A DNA stretch of 14,992 nucleotides. Source: Acidimicrobiales bacterium (GTDB lineage Bacteria; Actinomycetota; Acidimicrobiia; Acidimicrobiales; Poriferisodaliceae). Positions 1-7,317 of this stretch are shown here, piece after piece. The position numbers and the translations under genes are program-made. Position 1 is the first letter of the stretch; each line of letters begins with the position of its first letter. The notes beneath the pieces are model-generated. The model saw only the letters and a list, made by a program, of their open reading frames with translations. It made no database searches and was not told where the DNA came from. The stretch spans positions 1-14,992 of the forward strand of contig JAHDHM010000038.1 of the NCBI GenBank assembly GCA_020631315.1, given 5' to 3'.

Positions 1-11
1 ATCGGGCGTCG

Positions 12-1406
12 TCAGCTGCGTCCGTGGAGCGGCCGCCCGACGCCCATCAAGGCAGCCTCGACGATGCCCTCCGACATGGTCGGATGCGGGTGGATGATCT
101 CGGCCACCTCGTCCAGTGCGACACACAGCTCGACCAGGGTGCTCAGCTCGCCGGCCAGTTCGGCGACGTGCGCGCCGACGGCGAGCGCGCCGATGACCGT
201 GCCCGCATCGTCGGCGACGAGCTGCACGAATCCCGAGGTGTCGCCGACGGTCCGTGAGCGTGCGCCCGCGACGTGAGGGAAGCGAGCCACTCGGACCGAG
301 CGTCCGGCAGCCGCCTCGTCGTCGGCGCTGGCACCCACCCGTACGACCTCAGGGTCGCCGAACACGACCTCGGGAATCGACCGCGGGTCGAAGGTCGCCG
401 CGCCGCCGGCGATCGCTGCGGCGACGACCTCCGCCTCGGCGGTTGCCTTGTGGGCGAGGGCCGGCCCGGCGGTGAGGTCGCCGAGCGCCCAGATGTTGTG
501 GCCTGCCCGCCCCTGTGCATCGACTGGGACATGGCCGCCCTCGTCGGTGGTGACGCCGGCTCGTTCCAACCCGAGGCCGGCGGTGTTGGGGCGGCGACCG
601 ACTGCCACCACGATCGTGTCGGCCTCCACCTCCTCGGTGCCGCCGTTGGCGGTGGTGAGTTCGATGCCCGATGCCGTCGGTGCGCCTGCGGTCGTGGACG
701 TCCGGACGGCCGCGCCGAGCTCCTTCAGCCGGCGGGCCACCGCACTGCCGGCTCGACGGTCCATCGCCGGAAGCAGGCGAGGTGCGGCTTCGACGATGGT
801 GACCGCGGTGCCGAGGTTCGCGAACGCGGTGCCGAGTTCGACACCGATGTAGCCACCGCCGACGATGACCATCGATTCGGGGACACGATCGAGCGCGAGC
901 GCACCGGTGGAGTCGAGCACACGGACGCCATCCGGCGGAAGGTGCGGCAGCTCGATCGGTGACGACCCGGCCGCGAGCACGACGTGGTCGAACTCGAGGT
1001 GCCGGACCTGATCGCCGGTGGTGACAGCGAGCCGGTTGGCTCGTGAGAACGAGGCGTGTCCGGACCAGACATCGACCCCCGCAGCCGACAACAGCGCACG
1101 CACCCCGCCGGTGAGTGTCTCGACGATGTCGAGCCGGTGCTGCAGCATCGCGACAGGGTCGACCTCGGCGGTCAGCGCGACGCCGGGCACCGCGCCGCGC
1201 CGTGCGGCGCCGACCGCGGCAGCCGCGTGCAGCAACGTCTTCGAGGGAATGCAGCCGACGTTCAGGCAGGTCCCTCCGACGGCGTCACGCTCGATCAGCG
1301 TGACCTGGGCGCCGTTCGCTGCGCACCGCAACGCCGCTGCGTAACCGCCCGGCCCTCCGCCGATCACGGCCACCCCGGTCCGCTCGGCGACCTCTCCGAC
1401 GACCAT
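12..1406 (-). CDS. lpdA: Dihydrolipoyl dehydrogenase (E3 of the 2-oxoacid dehydrogenase complex)
   Basis: This 464-residue FAD flavoprotein reoxidises the dihydrolipoyl group on the E2 subunit and passes electrons to NAD+. An N-terminal dinucleotide-binding motif GGGPGG lies at residues 16-21. The redox-active disulfide pair is C47 and C52, in GGTCLNVGCIPSK. A second nucleotide-binding motif, VIVGGGYIGVELG, lies near residue 175. The C-terminal dimerisation domain carries the HPTMSE active-site signature, with H441 and E446. Length is normal for the family. The start was chosen because its ATG overlaps the E2 stop by one base (TGATG), which implies translational coupling. The reading frame stays open far upstream of this ATG, but that part is the shadow of the E2 gene. 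It is the last gene of the bkd-type operon and presumably serves this complex, although E3 is often shared between complexes. Confidence 0.95.
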   Translation of the reverse strand: MVVGEVAERTGVAVIGGGPGGYAAALRCAANGAQVTLIERDAVGGTCLNVGCIPSKTLLHAAAAVGAARRGAVPGVALTAEVDPVAMLQHRLDIVETLTGGVRALLSAAGVDVWSGHASFSRANRLAVTTGDQVRHLEFDHVVLAAGSSPIELPHLPPDGVRVLDSTGALALDRVPESMVIVGGGYIGVELGTAFANLGTAVTIVEAAPRLLPAMDRRAGSAVARRLKELGAAVRTSTTAGAPTASGIELTTANGGTEEVEADTIVVAVGRRPNTAGLGLERAGVTTDEGGHVPVDAQGRAGHNIWALGDLTAGPALAHKATAEAEVVAAAIAGGAATFDPRSIPEVVFGDPEVVRVGASADDEAAAGRSVRVARFPHVAGARSRTVGDTSGFVQLVADDAGTVIGALAVGAHVAELAGELSTLVELCVALDEVAEIIHPHPTMSEGIVEAALMGVGRPLHGRS

Positions 1407-2668
1407 CAGCCGACACCCAGCAGGAGGGGCTGACGCAGTGTCGCGATGATGTGTTCCTGGAACGCGGTCATGAGATCGCCGTCGATCAGCCGATGATCGG
1501 CACCGGTCGCGATGGGGCAGGTGGGTCGTGCTTCGACCCTGCCGTCCACCGCGATGGCTCGCTCGCGGATGGAACCGAAGCCGACGATCGCGACCTCTGG
1601 TGCGTTGATGATCGGCGTCGCGAACCGGCCGCCCAGCGATCCGTAGTTCGAGATCGTGCAGGTGCTGCCACGGAGCTCCTCGACGCCGATGGAGCCGTCG
1701 CGGGTCGATGACGTGAGGCGAGACAGTTCGTCGGCTGTCTGCCGCATCCCGAGCCGGTCGGCGTGACGCACGACGGGAACGACGAGGCCTCGATCGGTGG
1801 CGACCGCCACCCCGACGTGCACGTCGGGGTGGACCGTGAATGACTGCGCGTCGTCGGCCAGCGAGGCGTTCATCATCGGGAAGGCCCGCAGCGCATGAGC
1901 CACCGCCATGACCATGAACGTCATCGGCGTGAGGTGAGCGAGGTCGGCATGTCGTGCGCGGATCGCCGCTCTCGCATCGAGGAGTGCTGACGCGTCGAAC
2001 TCGTCGGCGCCGTGGATGTGGGGGATCGCCCAGGCCCTGGTCATGTGCTCGGCGGTGACCCTGCGAACGCCACGCATCGGGTGTGTGCCCGCTGCGACCT
2101 GACCGAGGTCGCCGGCGGCAGCAGCCGGCGCCGGTGGTGCGCTCGTTGTCGGGCGGTCGGAAGCCGGAGCTGCCGGTCGGCGCAGGTGCAGGTCGAGGTC
2201 GTCCGCTGTGATCCGACCCCCCGGGCCGGTCCCGGTCACGGAACCGAGATCGATGCCACGTTCGGCTGCTCGACGGCGCACGGCGGGCGCCGCTTTGGGC
2301 CGGGCGGCGACCGGCGCCGTGATGGCGGAGGGCACCGAGGGGGTCGTCGCTGCGGGCGCGCCGTCGTCGCGGCGCTCCGGCGTCTCGCCCGCCGTGTTCG
2401 GTGGCGGAGCGTCGGTGGTGCTGCCGGAGTCGTCGGCACCTTGGTAGACGACGAGGACCGCGCCGACCTCGACCATCTCGCCCACGTCGGCACCGAGCCG
2501 ATCGATCCGTCCAGCCCGCGGTGAGGGCAGCTGCGTCTGGCTCTTGTCCGTGAGGATCTCGACGAGAGGCTGATCGCGTGCGACCTCGTCGCCCGGAGCG
2601 ACGAGCCATTCGATGATCTCCGCCTGTTCGAGACCTTCGCCCACGTCGGGCAGTCGGAACTCGCTCAT
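1406..2668 (-). CDS. bkdC: Dihydrolipoamide acyltransferase (E2 of a 2-oxoacid dehydrogenase, branched-chain type)
   Basis: This 420-residue protein forms the core of the complex and transfers the acyl group from E1 through its lipoyl arm to CoA. It has one N-terminal lipoyl domain (about residues 1-76) with the lipoylation site K42 in LTDKSQTQ. An Ala/Pro-rich linker follows, then a peripheral subunit-binding domain at about residues 118-158 with the GTGPGGRITADDL motif. The C-terminal catalytic domain holds the active-site motif DHRLIDG (H392, D396). A single lipoyl domain fits branched-chain and Gram-positive types. Its ATG overlaps the E1beta stop by four bases (ATGA) and no strong ribosome binding site is visible, so it is probably translated by coupling. 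Substrate class (branched-chain rather than pyruvate) is inferred from family resemblance and operon layout. Confidence 0.94.
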   Translation of the reverse strand: MSEFRLPDVGEGLEQAEIIEWLVAPGDEVARDQPLVEILTDKSQTQLPSPRAGRIDRLGADVGEMVEVGAVLVVYQGADDSGSTTDAPPPNTAGETPERRDDGAPAATTPSVPSAITAPVAARPKAAPAVRRRAAERGIDLGSVTGTGPGGRITADDLDLHLRRPAAPASDRPTTSAPPAPAAAAGDLGQVAAGTHPMRGVRRVTAEHMTRAWAIPHIHGADEFDASALLDARAAIRARHADLAHLTPMTFMVMAVAHALRAFPMMNASLADDAQSFTVHPDVHVGVAVATDRGLVVPVVRHADRLGMRQTADELSRLTSSTRDGSIGVEELRGSTCTISNYGSLGGRFATPIINAPEVAIVGFGSIRERAIAVDGRVEARPTCPIATGADHRLIDGDLMTAFQEHIIATLRQPLLLGVG

Positions 2669-3687
2669 CGCTCGGCCAGGTTTCGTCGCACGGCCGCCAC
2701 GACACGACGGACATCGGGCACGTAGTCGTCCTCCAGCTGACCGACGGGATAGGGCGTGTCGTAGCCGGACACCCGCTGGACCGGAGCCTCGAGCGACCAG
2801 AAGGCGTGATCGTTGATCGTCGCGATGATCTCCGAGGCGAAGCCGTTCGTCTCGGGCGCTTCCTGGACGACCACGACACGGCCGCAGGACTCGACGGCCT
2901 CGACGATCGCGTCGACGTCGAGGGGCACGAGCGTCCGAAGATCGAGTACAGCGGCGTCGATGCCGTCGGCGGCGAGTTCATCGGCCGCTCGTCGTGCGAC
3001 GTCGACCATGTAGGACCAGGCGATGATCACGATGTCGCTGCCGTCACGCACAGTTCGGGCCTGGCCGAGCGGCACCACGTGCTCGCCGAGCGGCACGTCG
3101 TCCTTGATCATCCGGTAGCCACGCAAGGGCTCGAGGAACAGCACCGGATCGGGATCCCGGATCGAGCTGGCCAGGAGACCCTTGGCGTCGGCGGCGCTGG
3201 CCGGCATCACGATCTTGAGGCCGGGCACGTTGGCGTACTGCGCCTCGAGCGAATCGCTGTGCAGCTCCGGTGTGCGGACACCACCACCGAACGGCGCCCG
3301 GATGGTGATCGCACCATCGAAACGTCCCCTGGTGCGGTACCGCAGACGAGCGATCTGGCCGGCGATCTGATGCATCGCCTGGTAGGAGAAACCGAGAAAC
3401 TGGATCTCGGGCACCGGGACCATGCCTGCGGCGGCGAGCCCCACCGCGGTCCCGGCGATGACCGCTTCGGCGATCGGTGTGTCGACGACCCGATCCTCAC
3501 CGAAGCGTTCCTGGAGACCGTCGGTCGCGCGGAACACACCACCGTTCACCCCGACGTCTTCACCGAAGACGACGACGCGCTCGTCGCGTTCCATCTCCTG
3601 ATGCAAGGTGTGGTGGATGGCCTCGAGCATCGTCATCAGCTGTGTGCCTGAGGCCGTCGCCGGGGTCGTCGGATCCAGTGCGGTCAT
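2665..3687 (-). CDS. bkdB: 2-oxoacid dehydrogenase E1 component, beta subunit (branched-chain type)
   Basis: This 340-residue protein pairs with the alpha subunit to form the thiamine diphosphate-dependent E1 decarboxylase. Visible family signatures are VVFGEDVGVNGGVFRAT (about residues 39-55), the substrate-channel segment PFGGGVRTPELHSDSLEA (residues 132-149) with the expected active-site His, and the C-terminal transketolase-type domain ending in PYPVGQLEDDYVPDV. A strong Shine-Dalgarno sequence GGAGG at 3698-3694 lies six bases before the ATG, and the ATG overlaps the E1alpha stop by four bases. Both support this start rather than the longer open frame running to 4182. It sits between E1alpha and E2 and has a normal length for the family. 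Confidence 0.95.
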   Translation of the reverse strand: MTALDPTTPATASGTQLMTMLEAIHHTLHQEMERDERVVVFGEDVGVNGGVFRATDGLQERFGEDRVVDTPIAEAVIAGTAVGLAAAGMVPVPEIQFLGFSYQAMHQIAGQIARLRYRTRGRFDGAITIRAPFGGGVRTPELHSDSLEAQYANVPGLKIVMPASAADAKGLLASSIRDPDPVLFLEPLRGYRMIKDDVPLGEHVVPLGQARTVRDGSDIVIIAWSYMVDVARRAADELAADGIDAAVLDLRTLVPLDVDAIVEAVESCGRVVVVQEAPETNGFASEIIATINDHAFWSLEAPVQRVSGYDTPYPVGQLEDDYVPDVRRVVAAVRRNLAER

Positions 3688-4688
3688 CGCTCGCCTCCGT
3701 GGTGTTCGACGAAGCCGGCTCGTTGCCGTTCGAGTCGCGGCGTCGGTGTGGCGAAGACGTGGTCGAACACGGAGACGGGGGCTGCCGGATCGGCCTCTGC
3801 CGCGACGACCATCGCCTCCATCGTCGCGTCGGCCTCGGCGCGCACCCGGTCGCTGTCTTCCGAGGTCCAGAGTCCCTCGTCGACGAGCCGCTGCTCGAAC
3901 CGGAGCACCGGATCCCGCTCGCTGGCTGCCGCTCGCTCCGCTTCGCCGATGTACCGGGTCGGGTCGTCGGCCGTGGTGTGTGGGGCGAGTCGCGTCGTGA
4001 CGGCCTCGAGCAGGGTCGGTCCGGCGCCGGCGACCGCTCTCGAACGAGCATCGGCCATGGCGTCGTACACCGCGACGGGGTCGGTGCCGTCGACGGTCAC
4101 GCCCGGAAAGCCGAAGGCATGCGACTTCTCGGCGAAGTTCTTGGCGTTCGTCTGGCGGCTCGTCGGTGTCGAGATCGCCCACCCGTTGTTGACCACGACG
4201 AAGATCACCGGCGCGGCGAGGACTCCTGCGAAGTTGGCGGCCTCGTAGAAGTCGCCCTCGGAGGTGGAACCGTCGCCGATGAACACGACGGCGCAGCCGC
4301 GCTCACCGCGCAACCTCATGCCCCACGCCATGCCGACGCCGTGTGGCGCCTGGGTGGCGAGGCTGATCTGCGGAGGCCACACGTTCGTGCCTTCGGGCAG
4401 ATGGCCGCCGTCGGGGTGACCGAGGATGTAGCGGACGTAGCGATCGAGGACGTCTGGACCAAAGCGGGTGAGCGCGACCTGCTCGCGGTACTGCGGAAGG
4501 ACCCAATCGACCGTCGGGTCCAAGGCGCGTGCGGCGCCGACCACCACGGCCTCGCTGCCGTCGACGGGCGCGTTGGTTCCGGCCCTGCCCTGACGTTGGA
4601 GGTTGAAGGCCCGATCCGACCAGACCCGGGCCGACAACATGTGCGTGAGCATCTCCCGCAGGTCGTCGGCGGTCAGTTCCCCGCTCAC
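3684..4688 (-). CDS. bkdA: 2-oxoacid dehydrogenase E1 component, alpha subunit (branched-chain type)
   Basis: This 334-residue subunit binds thiamine diphosphate and decarboxylates the 2-oxoacid. The ThDP/Mg motif runs from GDG (residues 138-140) to NN (167-168). PQYREQ (65-70) is the usual substrate-side segment. The loop PHTTADDPTRY (236-246) resembles branched-chain 2-oxoacid dehydrogenases more than pyruvate dehydrogenases. The start chosen is the GTG at 4688, because an AGGGGG ribosome binding site lies five bases upstream and conserved sequence begins soon after. An ATG at 4766 in the same frame would add 26 residues but lacks a well-spaced ribosome binding site. First gene of the four-gene operon. 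No clear -10/-35 promoter was recognised in the 110 bases between it and the upstream transporter gene. Confidence 0.92.
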   Translation of the reverse strand: MSGELTADDLREMLTHMLSARVWSDRAFNLQRQGRAGTNAPVDGSEAVVVGAARALDPTVDWVLPQYREQVALTRFGPDVLDRYVRYILGHPDGGHLPEGTNVWPPQISLATQAPHGVGMAWGMRLRGERGCAVVFIGDGSTSEGDFYEAANFAGVLAAPVIFVVVNNGWAISTPTSRQTNAKNFAEKSHAFGFPGVTVDGTDPVAVYDAMADARSRAVAGAGPTLLEAVTTRLAPHTTADDPTRYIGEAERAAASERDPVLRFEQRLVDEGLWTSEDSDRVRAEADATMEAMVVAAEADPAAPVSVFDHVFATPTPRLERQRAGFVEHHGGER

Positions 4689-4727
4689 TCGTGCCCCCTG
4701 TTCCGCTGCCGACACTGCTGGTCGGTG

Positions 4728-4751
4728 GTCAGCGGCGGTGTCGCCCCTGAC
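4728..4751 (-). terminator. Imperfect hairpin between the transporter gene and the bkd-type operon
   Basis: Read on the minus strand, GTCAG/CTGAC (5 bp) and GGCG/CGCC (4 bp) are separated by one G-G mismatch and close a four-base ACAC loop. The dyad lies downstream of the EamA transporter stop and 40 bases upstream of the E1alpha GTG start. There is no U-tract. It could be a terminator separating the two transcription units or a leader structure of the bkd operon. If E1alpha really starts at the ATG at 4766, the dyad would lie inside coding sequence and mean little. Confidence 0.3.
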
Positions 4752-4798
4752 GCGCTCCGGCCTCATCCTGCCCGAACGGATCTGGTTCGTCCACGAGG

Positions 4799-5632
4799 TC
4801 AGCCGGCGGTGATGCAGACCACGGCGATCGCCGCGAGTGCCAGGCCGATCTGCTGCACACGGCGGAGTCGTTCGCCGTCGAACCACCGAGCGAGCAGCAC
4901 GGTCTGGGCCGGGTACAGGCTGCTCAGCACGGTGACCACGATCAACTGGCCGCGGGCCAGCGCCAGCACCAACATCGCGTTCGCCGCGGTGTCGAGGACA
5001 CCTGCCGCAGCGACGGTGAGCCGCTGCGACGAGGCGATCCTGGGCACCTGCAGTCGTCTGGCGAGCAGCAACAACAGCGGCACGGAGACCACACGTGCGG
5101 CGAGCACGGGGGCGACACCGGCGTCGTCGTGGGCGGTGTCGAGGGCGACGATGAACAGTGCGAAGCCGACACCGGACAAGACGGCCACGACGACTGAGCG
5201 GCCGATGCTCCACGAGGCGTCGGAGTTCGGCGCCTCCATCGACATCGCGACGATGGCGACGACCCCGACGGTGAGGCCGAGCACGACCCATGCGCCGACG
5301 CGTTCCCCGGCTGCCGCACCCCACAGGGTCGGCCCGCCCGCCGACACCAGGCCGGTGATCGGAGCGACGACCGACACCCTGCCCTGGGCGAGTGCGCCGT
5401 AGAGCAGCAGCAACCCCAGTGCGCCGGCGGCCCCGCCGAGGCCGGGCCACAGCGCATCACGCCACGAGAACTCCGTGCCGATGAGCGGCGTGGCGACCAG
5501 CAGCCCGACGAGACCGACGATCTGGGCCGAGGCGGTGACCGTGACCGGATGCATCCGGCCCGACGCCTTCCCACCGAGATAGTCGCCACTGCCCCACGAG
5601 AGCGCGGCGAGGAGCGCGAGCAACACGGCCAT
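4799..5632 (-). CDS. EamA/DMT-family membrane transporter
   Basis: This 277-residue integral membrane protein belongs to the drug/metabolite transporter superfamily by its layout. Two repeated halves (about residues 2-130 and 143-276) each hold around five hydrophobic helices, and the N-terminal LLALLAALSWGSGDYLGGKA is typical of EamA exporters. The substrate cannot be told from the sequence; members export amino acids, metabolites or dyes. The ATG is the first in frame, but no convincing Shine-Dalgarno precedes it. It is embedded in one arm of a perfect inverted repeat (separate entry), so initiation may be controlled. It lies 78 bases downstream of the SPFH gene and 110 bases upstream of E1alpha, on the same strand as both. 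Confidence 0.88.
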   Translation of the reverse strand: MAVLLALLAALSWGSGDYLGGKASGRMHPVTVTASAQIVGLVGLLVATPLIGTEFSWRDALWPGLGGAAGALGLLLLYGALAQGRVSVVAPITGLVSAGGPTLWGAAAGERVGAWVVLGLTVGVVAIVAMSMEAPNSDASWSIGRSVVVAVLSGVGFALFIVALDTAHDDAGVAPVLAARVVSVPLLLLLARRLQVPRIASSQRLTVAAAGVLDTAANAMLVLALARGQLIVVTVLSSLYPAQTVLLARWFDGERLRRVQQIGLALAAIAVVCITAG

Positions 5633-5662
5633 CGGCGGGCGAGCCTACCGATGGCCGTGTTG
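5621..5662. promoter_or_regulatory. Perfect 15-bp inverted repeat spanning the transporter start codon
   Basis: The arms CAACACGGCCATCGG (5621-5635) and CCGATGGCCGTGTTG (5648-5662) are exact reverse complements, separated by 12 bases. The start-proximal arm (5635-5621 on the minus strand) contains the ATG (5632-5630) and the next three codons. The spacer read on the minus strand contains TAGGCT, a possible -10 hexamer ending nine bases before the ATG. Two readings are possible: an RNA hairpin that hides the start codon, or an operator whose half-sites flank the -10 element. I see no T-tract that would suggest a simple terminator. Confidence 0.6.
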
Positions 5663-5710
5663 GCAACTCGTGCTGGTTCACCGCTCGGTCATCTCCGCGC
5701 GGTGCGTGGG

Positions 5711-6679
5711 TCAGCCGTCGGCCGGTTCGCGACGCACCGGAGTGTCGTCGTTGCGCATGGCCTCGGCGACACCGGTGACGGCGCCGAGCACGCCGGCGAA
5801 GTCGGCGGGGACGATGAGCTTCGTCGCCTGACCGTCGGCCAGAGCGGCGAGCGCCTCGAGGTACTTGATGGCCAGCAGATCCTGGGTCGGATCGCCGTCG
5901 TGGATCGCCGCGAAGTTGAGACGGGTCGACGTGGCCTGACCGGCGGCGATGGTCTCGAGTCGGAACTGCTCGGCTGCGGCCAACTCTCTGACCGCCTGCG
6001 CCTCGCCCTCGGCGGCGAGGATCGCCGACTGTTTGACGCCCTCGGCCGTGAGGATCGCCGACTGCTTCTCGCCTTCAGCTCGAAGGATCTCCGACTCGCG
6101 GAAGCCGCCTGCCGTGGTGACCGTCGCCCGTCGGGTTCGCTCGGCCTTCATCTGCTCGTGCATTGCCGCCACGACTTCCTGCGGCGGGTCGATCCGCTGG
6201 ATCTCCACTCGGACAACCCGGACCCCCCACTTGTCCGTGGCGTCGTCGAGGATCTCCCGGAGGTTCACGTTGACCGTGTCACGAGACGTCAGCGCGGTGT
6301 CGAGGTCGAGATCGCCGATGAGGTTTCGCAGGTTGGTCTGGGCGAGCTTGGTCACCGCCAGCACGAAGTTGGCGACGTTGTAGACGAGGCGCTGCGGATC
6401 AGTCGGTTCGTAGAACACGACCGCGTCGACGGCCACGACCACGTTGTCCTTGGTGATGACCTCCTGCGGCGGCACGTCGACGACCTGCTCGCGCATGTCG
6501 ACCAGGCGGATGGTGTCGACGAACGGGATGATCACCTGGAGGCCGGGCTCATAGGTCGCCTTGTACTTGCCGAGACGTTCGACGATGCCCCGCTGGTAGG
6601 GCCGGATGATCTTGACGGCGGCGGCCAGGAAGACCAGGACCAGCACCGCCAGGGCGATGAGGATGACGATGAAGACCAT
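5711..6679 (-). CDS. SPFH/band-7 domain membrane protein (stomatin/QmcA-like)
   Basis: This 322-residue protein resembles stomatin/prohibitin proteins that form large oligomeric membrane scaffolds. An N-terminal hydrophobic helix (residues 2-22) anchors it. The SPFH domain follows (about 23-185) with the motif RPYQRGIVERLGKYK, and then a charged helical region containing three 11-residue repeats of the type QSAILxAEGxK (about 195-227). The C-terminal segment LIVPADFAG (residues 288-296) is typical of bacterial stomatins. The ATG overlaps the nfeD stop by one base (TGATG), with a GGAG ribosome binding site eight bases upstream. SPFH and NfeD proteins are commonly encoded together and NfeD is thought to act with the SPFH partner. 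The precise cellular role is not known from sequence. Confidence 0.93.
   Translation of the reverse strand: MVFIVILIALAVLVLVFLAAAVKIIRPYQRGIVERLGKYKATYEPGLQVIIPFVDTIRLVDMREQVVDVPPQEVITKDNVVVAVDAVVFYEPTDPQRLVYNVANFVLAVTKLAQTNLRNLIGDLDLDTALTSRDTVNVNLREILDDATDKWGVRVVRVEIQRIDPPQEVVAAMHEQMKAERTRRATVTTAGGFRESEILRAEGEKQSAILTAEGVKQSAILAAEGEAQAVRELAAAEQFRLETIAAGQATSTRLNFAAIHDGDPTQDLLAIKYLEALAALADGQATKLIVPADFAGVLGAVTGVAEAMRNDDTPVRREPADG
6017..6100 (-). repeat. 33-bp tandem repeat units within the SPFH gene
   Basis: Near-identical segments (GAGGATCGCCGACT on the plus strand) start at 6017 and 6050, and a diverged copy starts at 6083. The exact 33-bp period encodes 11-residue repeats with the pattern ESEIL/QSAIL-x-AEG. 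An 11-residue period suits a right-handed coiled coil or extended helix, as in the stomatin C-terminal region. It is a coding repeat, not a mobile or regulatory one. Confidence 0.75.
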
Positions 6680-7161
6680 CAGGAGGCTCCGTTTTCGGTG
6701 GAAGTGATGTGGGTGGGTGTGACGATGACGCGGGTGCCGCGCACCTCGAGGACCTTGACCACGGTGCCGTCGGGAATGGGGGTGTCGTCGGCGGACTCCG
6801 CCGCCCAGTCCTCTGCGCCGAGCTTCACCCGACCGGTCTTTGTGGGCCCGCCGGGGACCGCCGAGGTGATCGGCCCGATCTCGCCGATGAGGCGGTCGGC
6901 GCCGACCCCGACCGGCAGCGGTTGATCGGCAGTGGTTCTCTGGCCCCACTTCATGAGGTACCAGAAGGCGATGCCGCCGCCGATGAGGAACACCGCCCAC
7001 TGCAACGGGATCGGTGCGCCTGGGATGGCGACGAGCATCGCGAGGAACGCAGAGATGCCGAACGGCAACAGATAGAAGGTGCCGGCGATGAAGATCTCGC
7101 CGACGAGGAACACGCCTGCCACTGCGAGCCAGACGAGTATCCAGGCCTGAGGATCGTCCAT
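6679..7161 (-). CDS. NfeD-like membrane protein
   Basis: This 160-residue protein has the short NfeD layout. Three hydrophobic segments lie at about residues 7-24, 28-47 and 52-70. A soluble OB-fold-like C-terminal domain follows (about 88-150) with the family pattern LIGEIGPI, GRVKLGAEDWAAES, GTVVKVLEVRGTRVIV. It lacks the long N-terminal serine protease domain of full-length NfeD. The ATG has an AAAGG ribosome binding site at 7173-7169, seven bases upstream, which favours this start over the open frame extending to 7743. It is the first gene of a two-gene unit with the SPFH protein and is divergent from mca. A SigR-like promoter motif lies about 80 bases upstream. Confidence 0.9.
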   Translation of the reverse strand: MDDPQAWILVWLAVAGVFLVGEIFIAGTFYLLPFGISAFLAMLVAIPGAPIPLQWAVFLIGGGIAFWYLMKWGQRTTADQPLPVGVGADRLIGEIGPITSAVPGGPTKTGRVKLGAEDWAAESADDTPIPDGTVVKVLEVRGTRVIVTPTHITSTENGAS

Positions 7162-7179
7162 GTCTGGGCCTTTCTGTTT

Positions 7180-7196
7180 CGGGGCCCCACGCCCCG
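7180..7196 (-). other. Small GC hairpin in the nfeD leader
   Basis: On the minus strand CGGGGC and GCCCCG form a 6-bp stem around a five-base loop, just upstream of the nfeD ribosome binding site. It would lie in the leader if transcription starts at the SigR-like motif at 7240-7266. It may only reflect high GC content. Confidence 0.25.
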
Positions 7197-7239
7197 GGTG
7201 CGAGAGCAGCTGAGCCGTCTCTCGCCTGTCGACCGTATC

Positions 7240-7266
7240 AACGACCCGGAAACGGCCTCGGTTCCC
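7240..7266 (-). promoter_or_regulatory. SigR/SigH-like promoter upstream of nfeD
   Basis: On the minus strand GGGAAC (7266-7261) is followed, after 18 bases, by GTT (7242-7240), and a C precedes the GTT. This matches the known actinobacterial SigR/SigH redox-stress promoter pattern (GGAAY, 18-19 bases, GTT). It would give a leader of roughly 70 bases before the nfeD ATG. No transcript evidence is available, and short motifs can occur by chance. Confidence 0.4.
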
Positions 7267-7281
7267 GATCGGTTCGAGACG

Positions 7282-7310
7282 TTGGGCGCCGGGGGTCGCG
7301 TTGGTAGCTT
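7282..7310 (+). promoter_or_regulatory. Housekeeping-type promoter of mca, leaderless
   Basis: TTGGGC (7282-7287), a 17-base spacer and TAGCTT (7305-7310) resemble a sigma-70/HrdB-type promoter. The -10 hexamer ends seven bases before the mca ATG at 7318, so transcription would begin at or next to the start codon. No Shine-Dalgarno sequence is visible there, which fits a leaderless mRNA. Confidence 0.5.
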
Positions 7311-7317
7311 CACGACG

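Noticed and set aside
1407..2981. Upstream extension of the dihydrolipoyl dehydrogenase frame (open from 2981)
   Set aside because: The extension is an Arg/Ser/Pro-rich translation of the E2 gene in another frame with no domain signature. The true start at 1406 is marked by the FAD-binding motif soon after it and by the overlap with E2.
3477..5402. 641-residue plus-strand open frame opposite E1beta, E1alpha and the transporter
   Set aside because: It is antisense to three well-recognised genes, has no recognisable domain, and such long antisense frames are expected in DNA this GC-rich.
5621..5662. Inverted repeat as a remnant of an insertion-sequence end
   Set aside because: The arms face each other across only 12 bases, no transposase gene or target duplication is visible, and one arm is native coding sequence of the transporter.
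6709..7317. N-terminal extension of mca on the plus strand
   Set aside because: It runs opposite nfeD and through the divergent promoter region; Mca homology begins at MSELSILTVHAHPDDE.
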